From contig CAIYYX010000044.1 of assembly GCA_903930535.1 (NCBI GenBank), positions 1 to 49,688 on the forward strand: a DNA stretch of 49,688 bases, given 5' to 3'. Of this stretch, positions 1 through 9,552 are shown in pieces; the stretch's first letter is position 1, and each line of letters begins with the position of its first letter. The stretch comes from an uncultured Sterolibacterium sp. (GTDB lineage: Bacteria; Pseudomonadota; Gammaproteobacteria; Burkholderiales; Rhodocyclaceae). The notes beneath the pieces were generated by a model, which had not been told where the DNA came from, did not search any database, and saw nothing but the letters and a program-made list of their open reading frames with translations. A program made the translations under genes and the position numbers.

Positions 1-27
1 CTGATTGGGTTATTGGAAGATAAAATC

Positions 28-55
28 TTGACAAATCATACTGATACCATGTATT
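28..55 (+). promoter_or_regulatory. Possible sigma-70 promoter of flhDC
   Basis: A perfect -35 hexamer TTGACA (28-33) is followed after 16 bases by TGTATT (50-55), which matches four of six positions of the -10 consensus. It lies about 150 bases before flhD, so the transcript would have a long leader, as known for enteric flhDC. The call is by eye only. Confidence 0.35.
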
Positions 56-77
56 TGTAAGAAAAAACCTTACAAAT
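53..77. promoter_or_regulatory. 9-bp inverted repeat in the flhDC leader
   Basis: ATTTGTAAG (53-61) and CTTACAAAT (69-77) are perfect inverted copies separated by 7 bases. They start at the putative -10 element. ACAAATCA also occurs as a direct repeat at 31-38 and 72-79, and an inverted copy of CAAATCAC is at 124-131. The pattern looks like an operator or an RNA stem, but no binding protein can be named. Confidence 0.4.
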
Positions 78-205
78 CACTTGGAAGTTGTTCTTACGTC
101 AAATACCGCGTCCCTCTGATAGTGTGATTTGACGCCGCGCTCCACAATATGTTCGTCCTCGATGTTCCGGTCACTTTCGACGGTTAGGGGCAACCTAAGG
201 AGCGC

Positions 206-526
206 ATGATGAAAACGACTGACACCTACAATGATATAAAGGAAGTCAATCTTGCCTACCTGATGCTGGCGCAGAATCTGATCCGCGTCGACCGCGAGGC
301 GGCAATTTTCCGCCTCGGCATCAGCGAAGAGATTGCCGATATGCTGGATCGTCTGACCCCGGGGCAAGTGCTGAAGATGGCCGGTTCCAACATGCTTTTG
401 TGCAGTTTCCGCTTTGACGATACGCTGCTGCTCAACCTGCTTGCCAACCACGAGCGCGATCGCAGCATCGGGCACGTGCATGCGGCGATACTCGCCGCCG
501 GCAAGCCGGTCGAAACCATGGCCTAA
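206..526 (+). CDS. flhD: FlhD, flagellar master regulator subunit
   Basis: This is the small subunit of the FlhD4C2 activator, which recruits sigma-70 RNA polymerase to early flagellar promoters. The 106-residue length is normal for the family, and the N-terminal segment with NLAYLMLAQNLIRVDREAA is the recognisable FlhD core. Two ATG codons stand side by side at 206 and 209. The AAGGAG at 197-202 is better spaced for 209, so the protein may start one codon later. It lies 15 bases before flhC, the standard flhDC operon. Identity is firm; which promoters it controls here is inference, because sigma-54 promoters are also present in the cluster. Confidence 0.93.
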   Translation: MMKTTDTYNDIKEVNLAYLMLAQNLIRVDREAAIFRLGISEEIADMLDRLTPGQVLKMAGSNMLLCSFRFDDTLLLNLLANHERDRSIGHVHAAILAAGKPVETMA

Positions 527-541
527 CCCGGCGGACACCCT

Positions 542-1090
542 ATGCGAAATAAATCCGTGATCTTGGAGGCGAGAGATATTCGCCTGGCCGTCGAGTTGAT
601 CGAGCTCGGCGCACGTCTGCAACTGCTCGAGGTTGAAACAAAGTTGAGCCGCGAGCGCTTGCTCAAACTCTACAAGGAAGTCCGCGGCGAATCGCCGCCC
701 AAGGGCATGCTGCCCTTTTCGACCGACTGGTTCATGACCTGGCAGCCGAACATCCATGCTTCGCTGTTCATGGCTTATCACCGCTTCCTGCGTCAGAACA
801 CGCAGTTGCGCGGCCTGGATCTGGTCATCAAGGCTTTCCGCCTTTATCTCGAACAGGTCAGGCGTAACGGCATGGAAACGGTGTTGTCCTTGACGCGTGC
901 CTGGACCATGGTGCGCTTCTTCGATGCCAACATGCTGCAGATGGCCACCTGCAAATGCTGCAGCGGCCATTTCGTTGCCCATGCCTTCGATCCGACCAAG
1001 GGCTATGTCTGCGGCCTTTGCAACGTGCCTGCGCGCGCCGGCAAAACGCGCAAAGCAGCAGCAGCAGTCGCTCTGGCTGCCGGCGCCTGA
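542..1090 (+). CDS. flhC: FlhC, flagellar master regulator subunit
   Basis: This is the DNA-binding and zinc-binding subunit of the FlhD4C2 activator. At 182 residues it has normal length. The zinc cysteines are at residues 137, 140, 157 and 160, the same spacing as in the enteric protein, with an extra cysteine at 139. The tail after residue 165 is rich in Ala and Lys. It is co-transcribed with flhD, and a strong hairpin with a T-run follows the stop codon, so flhDC is probably its own transcription unit, separate from motAB. No truncation is seen. Confidence 0.95.
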   Translation: MRNKSVILEARDIRLAVELIELGARLQLLEVETKLSRERLLKLYKEVRGESPPKGMLPFSTDWFMTWQPNIHASLFMAYHRFLRQNTQLRGLDLVIKAFRLYLEQVRRNGMETVLSLTRAWTMVRFFDANMLQMATCKCCSGHFVAHAFDPTKGYVCGLCNVPARAGKTRKAAAAVALAAGA

Positions 1091-1104
1091 AAATCTTGAT
1101 TTAC

Positions 1105-1134
1105 CGGGCTGCCCTCAAGAGGGCGGCCCGTTTT
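1105..1134 (+). terminator. Rho-independent terminator after flhC
   Basis: CGGGC(T)GCCCT pairs with AGGGC(G)GCCCG around a short loop, and TTTT follows at 1131-1134. It starts 14 bases after the flhC stop codon. It would end flhDC transcription before motA. Confidence 0.7.
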
Positions 1135-1248
1135 CGTCGCTTCTGCGGGATGATGCCTTACGCATTTTGGTATATCATAGGATTTATTCCCAACATATTC
1201 GATTCGCAGAGGCCTGAAAAAGCATCGGCGGACGGAAGGAAGTGACTC

Positions 1249-2109
1249 ATGTTCGTTATTGTCGGATACGTCGTCATCCTGGGCGCCGTATTTGGAGGCT
1301 TCATGCTCGGCGGCGGCCACCTCGCTGCCTTGTTCCAGCCGTTCGAATTGCTTTCCATCGGAGGAGCTTCGCTCGGCGCCTTCTTGGTCGCCAACTCCCC
1401 GAAAGTGGTCAAGGCCACCATGGGTGCGCTGCCCTCGGTACTGAAGGGTTCGCGTTATTCCAAGGCGCTGTATCTTGATTTGCTATCCATGCTCTACGAG
1501 GTCCTCTCCAAGGTGCGCAAGGAAGGCCTGATGTCCATCGAGGGCGACATCGAGAACCCGGAGGCCAGCCCGATATTCTCCAAGTATCCGGTCATCGCAG
1601 GCGACCACCACGCCATGGAGTTTCTCACCGATTACCTGCGCATGATGGTGGGCGGCAATCTCAATGCTTTCGAGATCGAGAACCTGATGGACAACCAGAT
1701 GGAGACCCACCACCATGAAGGTGAAGTGCCTATCCATGCCCTTGCCAAAGCAGCCGACGGTCTGCCGGCATTCGGTATTGTTTCTGCGGTGATGGGCGTG
1801 GTGCACACCATGGAGTCGGTCGGTATGCCGCCGGCCGAACTGGGCAAACTGATCGCTGCGGCGCTGGTCGGCACCTTCCTCGGCATTTTGCTTTCCTACG
1901 GTTTCGTCGGCCCGCTGGCCACTTCGCTCGAGCATAAACTCGCCGAGAGCACGAAGATGTTTCAGTGCATGAAAGTGACTCTGCTCGCCAGCATGAATGG
2001 TTATGCGCCGCAGGTGGCGATCGAATTCGGCCGCAAGGTGCTTTACTCGACTGAGAGACCCGGCTTCCTGGAACTGGAAGAAGAAGTAAAAAGCCGTAAG
2101 GCGAAATAG
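1249..2109 (+). CDS. motA: MotA, proton-channel stator subunit
   Basis: Inner-membrane stator subunit that pairs with MotB to form the ion channel driving the rotor. The 286-residue length is normal. Key positions keep the enteric numbering: Arg90 and Glu98 in the cytoplasmic loop that contacts FliG, and Pro173 and Pro222 at the channel. Four membrane segments are apparent (about 2-20, 34-50, 170-190, 200-222). A strong ribosome site, GGAAGGAAGTGA, precedes the ATG. It sits 23 bases before motB. A second stator pair, motCD, lies at 15953-17478, so this organism has two stator systems. Confidence 0.95.
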   Translation: MFVIVGYVVILGAVFGGFMLGGGHLAALFQPFELLSIGGASLGAFLVANSPKVVKATMGALPSVLKGSRYSKALYLDLLSMLYEVLSKVRKEGLMSIEGDIENPEASPIFSKYPVIAGDHHAMEFLTDYLRMMVGGNLNAFEIENLMDNQMETHHHEGEVPIHALAKAADGLPAFGIVSAVMGVVHTMESVGMPPAELGKLIAAALVGTFLGILLSYGFVGPLATSLEHKLAESTKMFQCMKVTLLASMNGYAPQVAIEFGRKVLYSTERPGFLELEEEVKSRKAK

Positions 2110-2132
2110 GCTTTGACCTTGAGAGTTCCTTC

Positions 2133-3086
2133 GTGAGCGACGATAGCCAGCAGCCGATAGTCGTCAAGCGCATCAAGAAGGGCGGCAGTGCCGCCCATGG
2201 CGGCGCCTGGAAGATCGCGTATGCCGACTTCGTCACGGCGATGATGGCCTTCTTCCTCTTGATGTGGCTGCTTGGCGCGACCTCCAAGGGCGATCTCAAC
2301 GGTATCGCCGATTACTTCGCGACGCCGCTCACAGTGGCAATGGCGGGTGGTTCAGGCAGTGGCGACTCCTCCAGCATCCTGCAGGCGGGCGGCCAGGACT
2401 TGACGCGCACCAGCGGACAAGTCAAGCGCGGCGACATCGAGGCGCCGAAAAAAGCCATCAATCTCCAGGCTCTGACGGCAGACTATGAAAAGGCCGAGAA
2501 GGAGAAGTTGAGCGGATTGAAGGCCCAACTCGAACAGATTATCGACAACAATCCTGTCCTGAAGCAGTTCAAGGACCAGTTGCTGCTCGATATCACCAGC
2601 GAAGGACTGCGTATCCAGATCCTGGACGAGAAAAATCGGGCGATGTTCGATTCCTCCAGTGCCGAGGTCAAGCCGGCCACGCGCGAGATCCTGCGCCAGA
2701 TCGGCAAGTCCTTGAATAATGTCGAAAACAAGGTCAGCCTTTCCGGCCATACCGATGCCACGCCTTATCCCGGTGGCGATAAGGGTATCGGCAACTGGGA
2801 ACTGTCGGCCGCTCGTGCCAATGCTTCGCGCCGCGAACTGGTCGCCGGGGGCTTGAACGATGAAAAGGTTATGCGCGTGGTTGGCCTGGCTTCCGCGGTG
2901 CCCTTCGACAAGAGCGATCCCTTCAGTGCGACCAACCGGCGCATCAGCATCATCGTCATGAACAAGAGGACCGAGGAGGCCATCACGCGCGGTGGCACCG
3001 AGCCACCAGCTGTCTTACCTGCCCCCGCCCCCGCCCCTGCTGCCGGTTCTGCTCCTGCGGGCCCTGCTCCTGCTCCCCCGCACTGA
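2133..3086 (+). CDS. motB: MotB, peptidoglycan-anchored stator subunit
   Basis: Partner of MotA. The protein has one N-terminal membrane helix (about 27-47), the proton-carrying Asp at residue 32 in YADF, and a C-terminal OmpA-like peptidoglycan-binding domain (about 150-275) with the motif SGHTDATP. Translation starts at GTG. The last 30 residues are a Pro/Ala tail that is not part of the OmpA fold. The Asp32 position equals that of enteric MotB, suggesting proton rather than sodium coupling, though this cannot be decided from sequence alone. Length 317 is normal. Confidence 0.94.
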   Translation: MSDDSQQPIVVKRIKKGGSAAHGGAWKIAYADFVTAMMAFFLLMWLLGATSKGDLNGIADYFATPLTVAMAGGSGSGDSSSILQAGGQDLTRTSGQVKRGDIEAPKKAINLQALTADYEKAEKEKLSGLKAQLEQIIDNNPVLKQFKDQLLLDITSEGLRIQILDEKNRAMFDSSSAEVKPATREILRQIGKSLNNVENKVSLSGHTDATPYPGGDKGIGNWELSAARANASRRELVAGGLNDEKVMRVVGLASAVPFDKSDPFSATNRRISIIVMNKRTEEAITRGGTEPPAVLPAPAPAPAAGSAPAGPAPAPPH

Positions 3087-3194
3087 GGGCAGGTCTTTTC
3101 CCTTGCTGGCACCCTGAAGCCCACTGAAATCGCGTAATATTGGAAATTATAAGGGGTTGCCGCGCCTTGGCGGCCCAGCCAGAAAGGCACGAGA

Positions 3195-4154
3195 ATGTCT
3201 GAAATGTTGAGCAACATCGATGCGCGGACGCGGCTTGCCGGCACCAACAAGCTCGAGATATTGCTGTTTTCGCTAGGGGTAGACAGCCGCACCGGCCGTC
3301 GCGAGACCTTCGGCATCAATGTTTTCAAAGTGCGCGAGGTGATGCGTACGCCATCGATCACGGCGGCGCCAGAGATGGTGGCTTCGGTGAAGGGCATGGT
3401 ATCCCTGCGCGGCGTGCTGGTGCCGGTCGTGGATCTGGCCGAATACGTTGGCATGCAGTCCGAAACGCCGCGCGACATCATGATAGTCACCGAGTACAAC
3501 CGCCACACTCAGGGCTTCCTGGTCGAAGGTGTAGATACCATACTGCGTCTGGATTGGTCGCAGATGCGGGTGCCGCCGGACATGCTGACCAACAACCTCG
3601 GCGGCCTGGTGACGGCGGTGACGGAACTGGCAGACGGCCGACTGGTGATGATGATAGATGTCGAGCGTATCCTGTCGGAAACCACCAAGTACGACGACAC
3701 GGCCATGTTCAATAACCTGAAGCCAATCGCCAAAAACGATGTGACCGTGTTCTTCGCCGACGACTCCTCAGTGGCGCGCTCGCAGATCCAGCGCACCCTT
3801 GAGGTCCTCGGCGTCAAGCATATCGGTGCGATCAATGGCCGTGCGGCCTGGGAAGAATTGCAGAAGATAGCGGCCCACGCGGAGGGCACGGGCCTGCCGG
3901 TCAGCGATTATATCCAGGCTATCCTGACCGACGTCGAAATGCCGGAGATGGACGGCTACATCCTGACCAAGAACATCAAGAGCGACCCTCGTTTTGCCAA
4001 TATCCCGGTGATCATGCATTCCTCCCTCTCCGGCATATCGAATCAGCAACTTGGCCACTCGGTCGGCGTCGACGAGTATGTGCCGAAGTTCGAGCCGCAG
4101 CGCCTGGCTGAAACGCTGACCCGCCTCATCAACCGCCACTTGCCAAGTGCCTGA
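3195..4154 (+). CDS. cheV: CheV-type coupling protein (first copy)
   Basis: CheV proteins couple chemoreceptors to CheA through an N-terminal CheW-like domain (about 18-165) and are tuned by a C-terminal receiver domain (about 183-315). The receiver shows the acidic pair Asp189/Asp190, the phospho-acceptor Asp246 in TDVEMPEMDG and a conserved Lys in YVPKF. It is the first of two adjacent CheV genes, 18 bases apart and clearly paralogous. No cheW gene is present in this window, so these two may supply much of the coupling for this CheA. The gene is intact. Confidence 0.92.
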   Translation: MSEMLSNIDARTRLAGTNKLEILLFSLGVDSRTGRRETFGINVFKVREVMRTPSITAAPEMVASVKGMVSLRGVLVPVVDLAEYVGMQSETPRDIMIVTEYNRHTQGFLVEGVDTILRLDWSQMRVPPDMLTNNLGGLVTAVTELADGRLVMMIDVERILSETTKYDDTAMFNNLKPIAKNDVTVFFADDSSVARSQIQRTLEVLGVKHIGAINGRAAWEELQKIAAHAEGTGLPVSDYIQAILTDVEMPEMDGYILTKNIKSDPRFANIPVIMHSSLSGISNQQLGHSVGVDEYVPKFEPQRLAETLTRLINRHLPSA

Positions 4155-4172
4155 CGCAGGAGATTCCGGGCC

Positions 4173-5123
4173 ATGAACCAACAAGACAACAATTTGCTCG
4201 ATGCCGTCGATGCCCGTACCAAGCTCGCCGGCTCGAATAACATGGAAATCCTGTTGTTCTCGCTGGGGACACATGAAACTTTCGGCATCAATGTGTTCAA
4301 GGTGCGAGAAGTCAGCAAGACGCCGAAGATCACCAAGGCACCCAATATGCCGCCCGGCGTGGAAGGGCTCATCAGTCTGCGCGGCAATGTCATCCCGGTT
4401 CTGTCCCTGGCGCGATCCATGGAACTCTCGGATGCGCCACCCGGACTGGGCAGCGCAATGATGGTGACCGAATACAGCAAGCGTACCCTGGGCTTTCTGG
4501 TGAGCGCCGTCGATCGCATCATCCGCGTCGAGTGGGACAGGGTGCGCGCGCCGGAATCCTTCACCAACAGCGGCGGCAATAATTTCATCACCGCCATCAC
4601 CGAACTGCCGAACGGCAAGCTGGTATCCATTCTCGACGTCGAACAAATCCTCGCCAATACTTTTGGCGAGGTGCCGGTGGGGGATTTGGTGCGCCTGGAT
4701 GAAGATACCGATTACAACGTTTTTTTCGTCGACGATTCGTCGGTGGCGCGCAAGAAAATCGTAGAGGTCCTGGACAAACTCGGTGTCAAGCACAAGCACG
4801 CGGTCAACGGGCTGGAAGCCTGGACGCGGCTAACCGGCATGGCGACCCACGCGCAACAGACCAAGACGGATTTGCGCGAAGAAGTGCAACTGATTCTGGT
4901 CGACGCCGAGATGCCGGAAATGGACGGCTATGTGCTGACCAAGAACATCAAGAGCGACTCGAGATTCAACGGCATCCCGGTGGTCATGCATTCGTCCCTG
5001 TCCTCCGAGGCCAACCGTGCCATGGGCAAGAGCGTCGGTGTGGATGCCTATGTGCCTAAATTCGATGGGGAAATGCTGGCCGAGACCATGCGCCCGATGC
5101 TGATGAAACCCCATAAAGACTGA
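4173..5123 (+). CDS. cheV: CheV-type coupling protein (second copy)
   Basis: Second tandem CheV, 316 residues, with the same order: CheW-like domain (about 20-165), then a receiver (about 180-310) with Asp187/Asp188 and phospho-acceptor Asp244 in [10 protein letters not shown]. It is closely similar to its neighbour in both domains, which points to local duplication followed by divergence in the CheW half. AGGAG precedes the ATG. It is followed after 8 bases by cheY, so cheV-cheV-cheY-cheZ-cheA form one run. Different receptor preferences for the two copies are plausible but not shown here. Confidence 0.92.
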   Translation: MNQQDNNLLDAVDARTKLAGSNNMEILLFSLGTHETFGINVFKVREVSKTPKITKAPNMPPGVEGLISLRGNVIPVLSLARSMELSDAPPGLGSAMMVTEYSKRTLGFLVSAVDRIIRVEWDRVRAPESFTNSGGNNFITAITELPNGKLVSILDVEQILANTFGEVPVGDLVRLDEDTDYNVFFVDDSSVARKKIVEVLDKLGVKHKHAVNGLEAWTRLTGMATHAQQTKTDLREEVQLILVDAEMPEMDGYVLTKNIKSDSRFNGIPVVMHSSLSSEANRAMGKSVGVDAYVPKFDGEMLAETMRPMLMKPHKD

Positions 5124-5131
5124 ACTGGAAC

Positions 5132-5536
5132 ATGCTGGATCCGAGCAAAATAAAGTTCCTCGTGGTTGACGATTTTTCCACGATGCGCCGCATTGTCAGA
5201 AACCTCCTCAAGGAATTGGGCTATGTCCATGTCGATGAGGCGGAAGACGGCGCCATCGCGCTGCAGAAGCTCAGGAGCGGCGAGTTCGACTTCGTCGTTT
5301 CCGACTGGAACATGCCCAATATGGATGGCCTGCAGCTCTTGCAGGCGGTGCGCGCCGACCCGGGGCTCAGGCACTTGCCGGTGCTGATGATCACCGCCGA
5401 GGCAAAGAAGGAAAACATCATTGCCGCCGCCCAGGCAGGCGCCCACGGCTATATCGTCAAGCCATTCACCGCGGCAACGTTGAACGATAAACTGGCCAAG
5501 ATCTTCGATAAGCTGGAACAGGCTGCTGCTGCCTGA
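5132..5536 (+). CDS. cheY: CheY, chemotaxis response regulator
   Basis: Single-domain receiver that, when phosphorylated by CheA, binds FliM and changes rotor direction. All active-site positions are present one residue after the enteric numbering: Asp13/Asp14, phospho-Asp58, Thr88, Tyr107 and Lys110. The DWNMPNMDG segment after the phospho-Asp is characteristic of true CheY. The 134-residue length fits. It is followed by cheZ and cheA in the same direction. Confidence 0.96.
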   Translation: MLDPSKIKFLVVDDFSTMRRIVRNLLKELGYVHVDEAEDGAIALQKLRSGEFDFVVSDWNMPNMDGLQLLQAVRADPGLRHLPVLMITAEAKKENIIAAAQAGAHGYIVKPFTAATLNDKLAKIFDKLEQAAAA

Positions 5537-5561
5537 AAGCGCGAAAGAGAAAAGGAACATC

Positions 5562-6413
5562 ATGGCGAAACCGATCAAATTCGACGAATCCAGCGATAGC
5601 GAGGATTTGCAGTCCCTCTTTGACAGCATCGCTGCCAGCGACACATCATTGCCCGCAGAGATCCAGGTCGTCGCGGTCACCACCCATCCAGGTGGCACGA
5701 GTGCGCCCGCCGGCAACGATAGCTCCGGCGATTCGGACGACCTTCAGGCCCTGTTCGACAGTGTCGTCTCACAGCAGCCGGACGAGGTTGTGATCGATGT
5801 GACATCAGGCGAGGCTGATGTATTCCACCGCCTGGGCAAGATGGCGCGCGAACTGCACAATAGCCTGCGCCAATTGGGTTACGATAAAATGTTGGAGAAT
5901 ACGGCGCGTTCGATCCCGGATGCGCGCGAGAGACTTACCTACATTGTCCAGATGACCGAGCAGGCGGCCAGCCGGGTGTTGAACGCCACCGATATCGCCA
6001 AGCCTATCCAGGATTCCTTGGTCACCAAGTCGGAAATGCTCGGCACGCGTTGGGAGAAGGTTTTTACCAATCAGCTTTCGGTTGACGAGTTCAAGGGATT
6101 GGCCACGGACACCCATAGTTTTCTGCGCGAGGTGCCAGCGCTCTCTCGCGCCACCAACGAGCAGTTGACGGAAATCATGATGGCCCAGGATTTCCAGGAT
6201 CTTACCGGCCAGGTCATCAAGAAAGTGGTCACGCTGGTGCAGGTTATGGAGACGCAATTGCTGCAAGTGCTGATCGAGGCGATGCCCGAGGATTTGCGCG
6301 CGGAAACGCCTGAAGGGCTGTTGAACGGCCCGGTCATCAATGCCCAGGGCCGCGATGACGTGGTCAGCAACCAGGCACAGGTGGATGATCTGCTGGAAAG
6401 CCTTGGATTCTGA
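5562..6413 (+). CDS. cheZ: CheZ, CheY-P phosphatase
   Basis: Removes the phosphate from CheY-P. The catalytic segment QDFQDLTGQ is complete, with Asp213 and the catalytic Gln217. The C-terminal peptide VDDLLESLGF is the CheY-docking helix. At 283 residues it is longer than enteric CheZ (about 214). The extra N-terminal 85 residues hold two copies of an acidic motif, SEDLQSLFDSI (about 13-23) and SDDLQALFDSV (about 58-68), joined by a low-complexity linker. These resemble the C-terminal docking peptide; whether they bind CheY is inference. A long helical hairpin covers about 90-235. Confidence 0.94.
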   Translation: MAKPIKFDESSDSEDLQSLFDSIAASDTSLPAEIQVVAVTTHPGGTSAPAGNDSSGDSDDLQALFDSVVSQQPDEVVIDVTSGEADVFHRLGKMARELHNSLRQLGYDKMLENTARSIPDARERLTYIVQMTEQAASRVLNATDIAKPIQDSLVTKSEMLGTRWEKVFTNQLSVDEFKGLATDTHSFLREVPALSRATNEQLTEIMMAQDFQDLTGQVIKKVVTLVQVMETQLLQVLIEAMPEDLRAETPEGLLNGPVINAQGRDDVVSNQAQVDDLLESLGF

Positions 6414-6449
6414 GGCGAATGAGTTGAAGCCCAAAGCGGGAGATGGAAT

Positions 6450-8369
6450 ATGAGTGACTTTCAGGGAATGGAAGATCTGTTGCAGGACTTTCTGGTCGAG
6501 GCCGGCGACCTGCTTTCCAGCGTAGACAACAAACTCGTCGATCTCGAGAAGACGCCACACGAAAAGGGTCTGCTCAACGAAATTTTTCGAGGTTTCCATA
6601 CCATCAAGGGCGGCGCCGGTTTCCTCAACGCCCATGAACTCGTCACGCTGTGCCATCTGACCGAGAATCTGTTCGATCGGCTGCGTAACGGTGAATTGGA
6701 AGTCACGCGCGAAATCATGGACGCCATCATGGACGCCACCGGATCCGTGCGGGAGATGTTCAACTCGCTGGAGCACGGTGTGCAGCCGGATCCGGCACCA
6801 CCACAACTCCTGGCGGCGCTCAAACTGGCGATTGCCGGCACCTTGACCGCAGCCGTAGCCGCGCCCGCAGCTGCGGCCGCAGCACCTGCTGTGCCGGCTG
6901 CCGTCGCTCCCAGTGCTGGCGGTCCAGACTGGGGCGGGCTGATGCAAGCCGTCTCCACGAGCGTCGCTGCTTTTGCGCCTGCCGCGCCTGCGGCAGCTCC
7001 TGCTGCTGCCCCAGCGGCCGCCGGCTTTCAGCCCGACGTCACCGGCAAGTCGCCAGAGGACATCATCAAGCTGGCTGTCGGCCGCCGCACCGTTGATAAG
7101 CCGGGCAACCCGAACGCGGCCCCCAGCCGCCGCGATAGCGAGAAAGGCCGCGACAATTCGATCCGCGTCGATACCGTTCGCCTGGACCAGGTATTGAATC
7201 TTTCCGGCGAGATCGGCCTGACCAAGAACCGCCTGACTTCACTGCGCAGCGACATACTCAACGGCCGCAGTGACACGGATACCCTGCACGCACTCGACCA
7301 GGCGGTGGGCCAGCTCGATCTTCTGGTCTCGGATCTCCAGAGCGCGGTCATGAAAACCCGCATGCAGCCGGTTGGCCGGCTGTTCCAGAAATATCCCCGC
7401 ATCGCCCGCGATCTGGCACGCAGTCTCGGCAAGGAAGTCGAACTGGTATTGGTCGGCGAGGAAACCGAAATTGACAAGACGATGATTGAGGATCTCGCCG
7501 ATCCCATCATCCACCTGATTCGCAACGCCGTCGATCACGGCGTCGAATCGCCAGAGAAACGCCGCGCCAGCGGCAAGCCCGAGAAGTCGCAGGTGCGGCT
7601 GGAGGCGCGCCAGGAGGGCGACCACATCGTGCTCCTGGTCGCCGACGACGGCCAAGGCATGGACGCCGAGAGGCTGCGCGCCAAGGCGGTGGAGAAGGGC
7701 CTCATCACCGATGAGGAAGCCAACACCATGGACGAGCGCCAGAGCTTCAATCTGGTACTCCTCCCCGGCTTCTCGACCAAGGACGTGGCTTCCGATGTCT
7801 CCGGCCGCGGCGTCGGCATGGATGTGGTCAAGACCAATATCCTGAAGTTGAATGGCACGATAGACATCAAGTCTGAAATGGGCAAGGGCACCACCTTTGT
7901 CATTTCCTTGCCGCTGACGCTGGCAATCCTGCCGGTTCTGGTGGTCTGTCTGGGCGAGCAACCCTTTGCCGTGCCGCTATCGATGGTCAGGGAAATCCTG
8001 CCGGTGAATGCGTCTGCCATCCAGGAAATCGGCGGACGCGCAACCATGGTGGTGCGCGGCGAGGTGCTGCCGATGCTGCCGCTGTCCTATCTGCTCGGCT
8101 GGTCGCAGGAACATCCACCGGAATATGGTGTGCTGATGCAGACGGCGGAGTCCAGCTTCATCCTCGCCATCGACAGCTTCGCCGGCCGCGAGGACGCCGT
8201 CATCAAGTCGCTCGAGGATTTCCGTCCCAAGGGCGTTGCCGGCGTCACCACGCTGTCCAACGGTCAGATCGTTCTGATCCTGGACATCAAGGAGTTGCTC
8301 GACAGCATTTCCGGTCAGCGCGGCGTTCCGCGCTCGGTCTTCATGCCGCAGGCTGCCTTGTCGGCCTGA
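6450..8369 (+). CDS. cheA: CheA, chemotaxis histidine kinase
   Basis: Autophosphorylating kinase that feeds CheY. Domains in order: Hpt/P1 (1-105) with phospho-His50 in [10 protein letters not shown]; a long Ala/Pro linker (about 110-235); dimerisation P3 (about 240-300); ATPase P4 (about 300-490) with N box [10 protein letters not shown] and G boxes DDGQGMD and GRGVGMD; and CheW-like P5 (about 490-630). I see no folded P2 domain, the usual docking site for CheY and CheB; the linker is of very low complexity. The 639-residue length is close to enteric CheA only because of the linker. The start is supported by GGAGATGGA just upstream. Confidence 0.95.
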   Translation: MSDFQGMEDLLQDFLVEAGDLLSSVDNKLVDLEKTPHEKGLLNEIFRGFHTIKGGAGFLNAHELVTLCHLTENLFDRLRNGELEVTREIMDAIMDATGSVREMFNSLEHGVQPDPAPPQLLAALKLAIAGTLTAAVAAPAAAAAAPAVPAAVAPSAGGPDWGGLMQAVSTSVAAFAPAAPAAAPAAAPAAAGFQPDVTGKSPEDIIKLAVGRRTVDKPGNPNAAPSRRDSEKGRDNSIRVDTVRLDQVLNLSGEIGLTKNRLTSLRSDILNGRSDTDTLHALDQAVGQLDLLVSDLQSAVMKTRMQPVGRLFQKYPRIARDLARSLGKEVELVLVGEETEIDKTMIEDLADPIIHLIRNAVDHGVESPEKRRASGKPEKSQVRLEARQEGDHIVLLVADDGQGMDAERLRAKAVEKGLITDEEANTMDERQSFNLVLLPGFSTKDVASDVSGRGVGMDVVKTNILKLNGTIDIKSEMGKGTTFVISLPLTLAILPVLVVCLGEQPFAVPLSMVREILPVNASAIQEIGGRATMVVRGEVLPMLPLSYLLGWSQEHPPEYGVLMQTAESSFILAIDSFAGREDAVIKSLEDFRPKGVAGVTTLSNGQIVLILDIKELLDSISGQRGVPRSVFMPQAALSA

Positions 8370-8430
8370 CCCGCCTGGCCTTCCTGATGCCAGGGGAGCG
8401 GGTAGCAATTGTTTCTTGAAGGGATTCACC

Positions 8431-9552
8431 ATGTTCGGCGGTCAGTATAAGAAAAAAAATGCACTGCTTGAAGCCGAACTGTCCGCTGCACGGACTTTGC
8501 AACAAGGGTTGCAGGAACGTGTGGAGGCGCTGACGGCTGAAAACGGGATGACCAGCCGGGCGCTGGAAGTTGCCCAGGAGCGAATCCGGATGTTCGAGTC
8601 TCTGGGAAGGAACTTCGAGCACTTCGGATCTTCCTTTGTCGAGTCCCAGCAAAGTCTGGCGGCCCTGGCCAACACCATGAAGGAAGAGAAAGCCGACGCG
8701 ATACAGGCGGCGCAGGTTTCCAACAGCAGCCGCAGCGCGATCGAGGCTATCTCGAACAGTCTCGAACAGCTCTCGAGCGATTCTCGCAAGGCGGCGGACA
8801 GCGTAGAGGGTCTCAGTCTGCGCGCCAGCCAGATCGGCGGCATCGTCAACCTCATCAAGGAAATCGCTGATCAGACCAATCTGCTTGCGCTCAACGCGGC
8901 CATCGAAGCGGCCCGTGCCGGCGAGCAGGGCAGGGGTTTTGCCGTGGTTGCTGACGAGGTGCGCAAACTGGCGGAGCGGACCAGCAAAGCCACCAGCGAG
9001 ATTTCCACGCTGGTGGGTGCGATTCAGCAGGACACGCATTTTACCAAAGGCAATATGCAGGAACTGTCGCAGCAGTCCTCCACCTTCAGCGACGAAGGCA
9101 TGACGGCGACGCAGAGCATGGAGAGCCTGCTCGGCCTTTCCAAGAAAATGGAGGCGACCATCGCTTCTGCCGCGCTGCGCAGCTTTGTCGAACTGGCCAA
9201 GGTCGATCACCTGATTTTCAAGTTCGAGGTCTATCGGGTGTTCTTCGGCCTTTCGCAAAAGCAATCCGGCGATCTCACAGACCATAACTCGTGCCGCTTC
9301 GGCAAGTGGTATTACGGCGGCGAAGGCCGCGAGTGCTTCTCGCTCTTGCCCGGCTACCGCGCGGTGGAAGCGCCGCACAAAGCGGTGCATGCACACGCAC
9401 ACTCAGCCCTCGATGCTTTTTATGGCAATGAGATCACCGCCGGTCTGGAGGAAATAAATCTCATGGAACTGGCCAGCCAGGAAGTCATCGAAGGTCTCGA
9501 ACAGATGGCTGTCAGTGGCGAGTCGGACAGCAGCATACTCTGCACTGCCTGA
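8431..9552 (+). CDS. Soluble methyl-accepting chemoreceptor with C-terminal CZB domain
   Basis: A cytoplasmic chemoreceptor. There is no signal peptide, membrane helix or HAMP domain. Residues 8-55 are coiled coil, about 95-205 form the signalling hairpin with the tip [20 protein letters not shown], and about 250-345 form a CZB zinc-binding domain with likely ligands His260, Cys288 (SCRFGKW), His316 and His320. CZB receptors are known to bind zinc and, in some bacteria, to sense hypochlorous acid or influence c-di-GMP; the signal here is unknown. ATG at 8431 is preferred over an upstream TTG (8416) because GAAGGG lies 7 bases before it. It directly follows cheA. Confidence 0.88.
   Translation: MFGGQYKKKNALLEAELSAARTLQQGLQERVEALTAENGMTSRALEVAQERIRMFESLGRNFEHFGSSFVESQQSLAALANTMKEEKADAIQAAQVSNSSRSAIEAISNSLEQLSSDSRKAADSVEGLSLRASQIGGIVNLIKEIADQTNLLALNAAIEAARAGEQGRGFAVVADEVRKLAERTSKATSEISTLVGAIQQDTHFTKGNMQELSQQSSTFSDEGMTATQSMESLLGLSKKMEATIASAALRSFVELAKVDHLIFKFEVYRVFFGLSQKQSGDLTDHNSCRFGKWYYGGEGRECFSLLPGYRAVEAPHKAVHAHAHSALDAFYGNEITAGLEEINLMELASQEVIEGLEQMAVSGESDSSILCTA

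Noticed and set aside
3104..3119. TGGCAC in the gap before the first cheV as a sigma-54 promoter
   Set aside because: The downstream GC is at the wrong distance for a -12 element.
5805..6947. A 380-residue minus-strand frame opposite cheZ and cheA
   Set aside because: Antisense shadow over two genes with intact active-site motifs.
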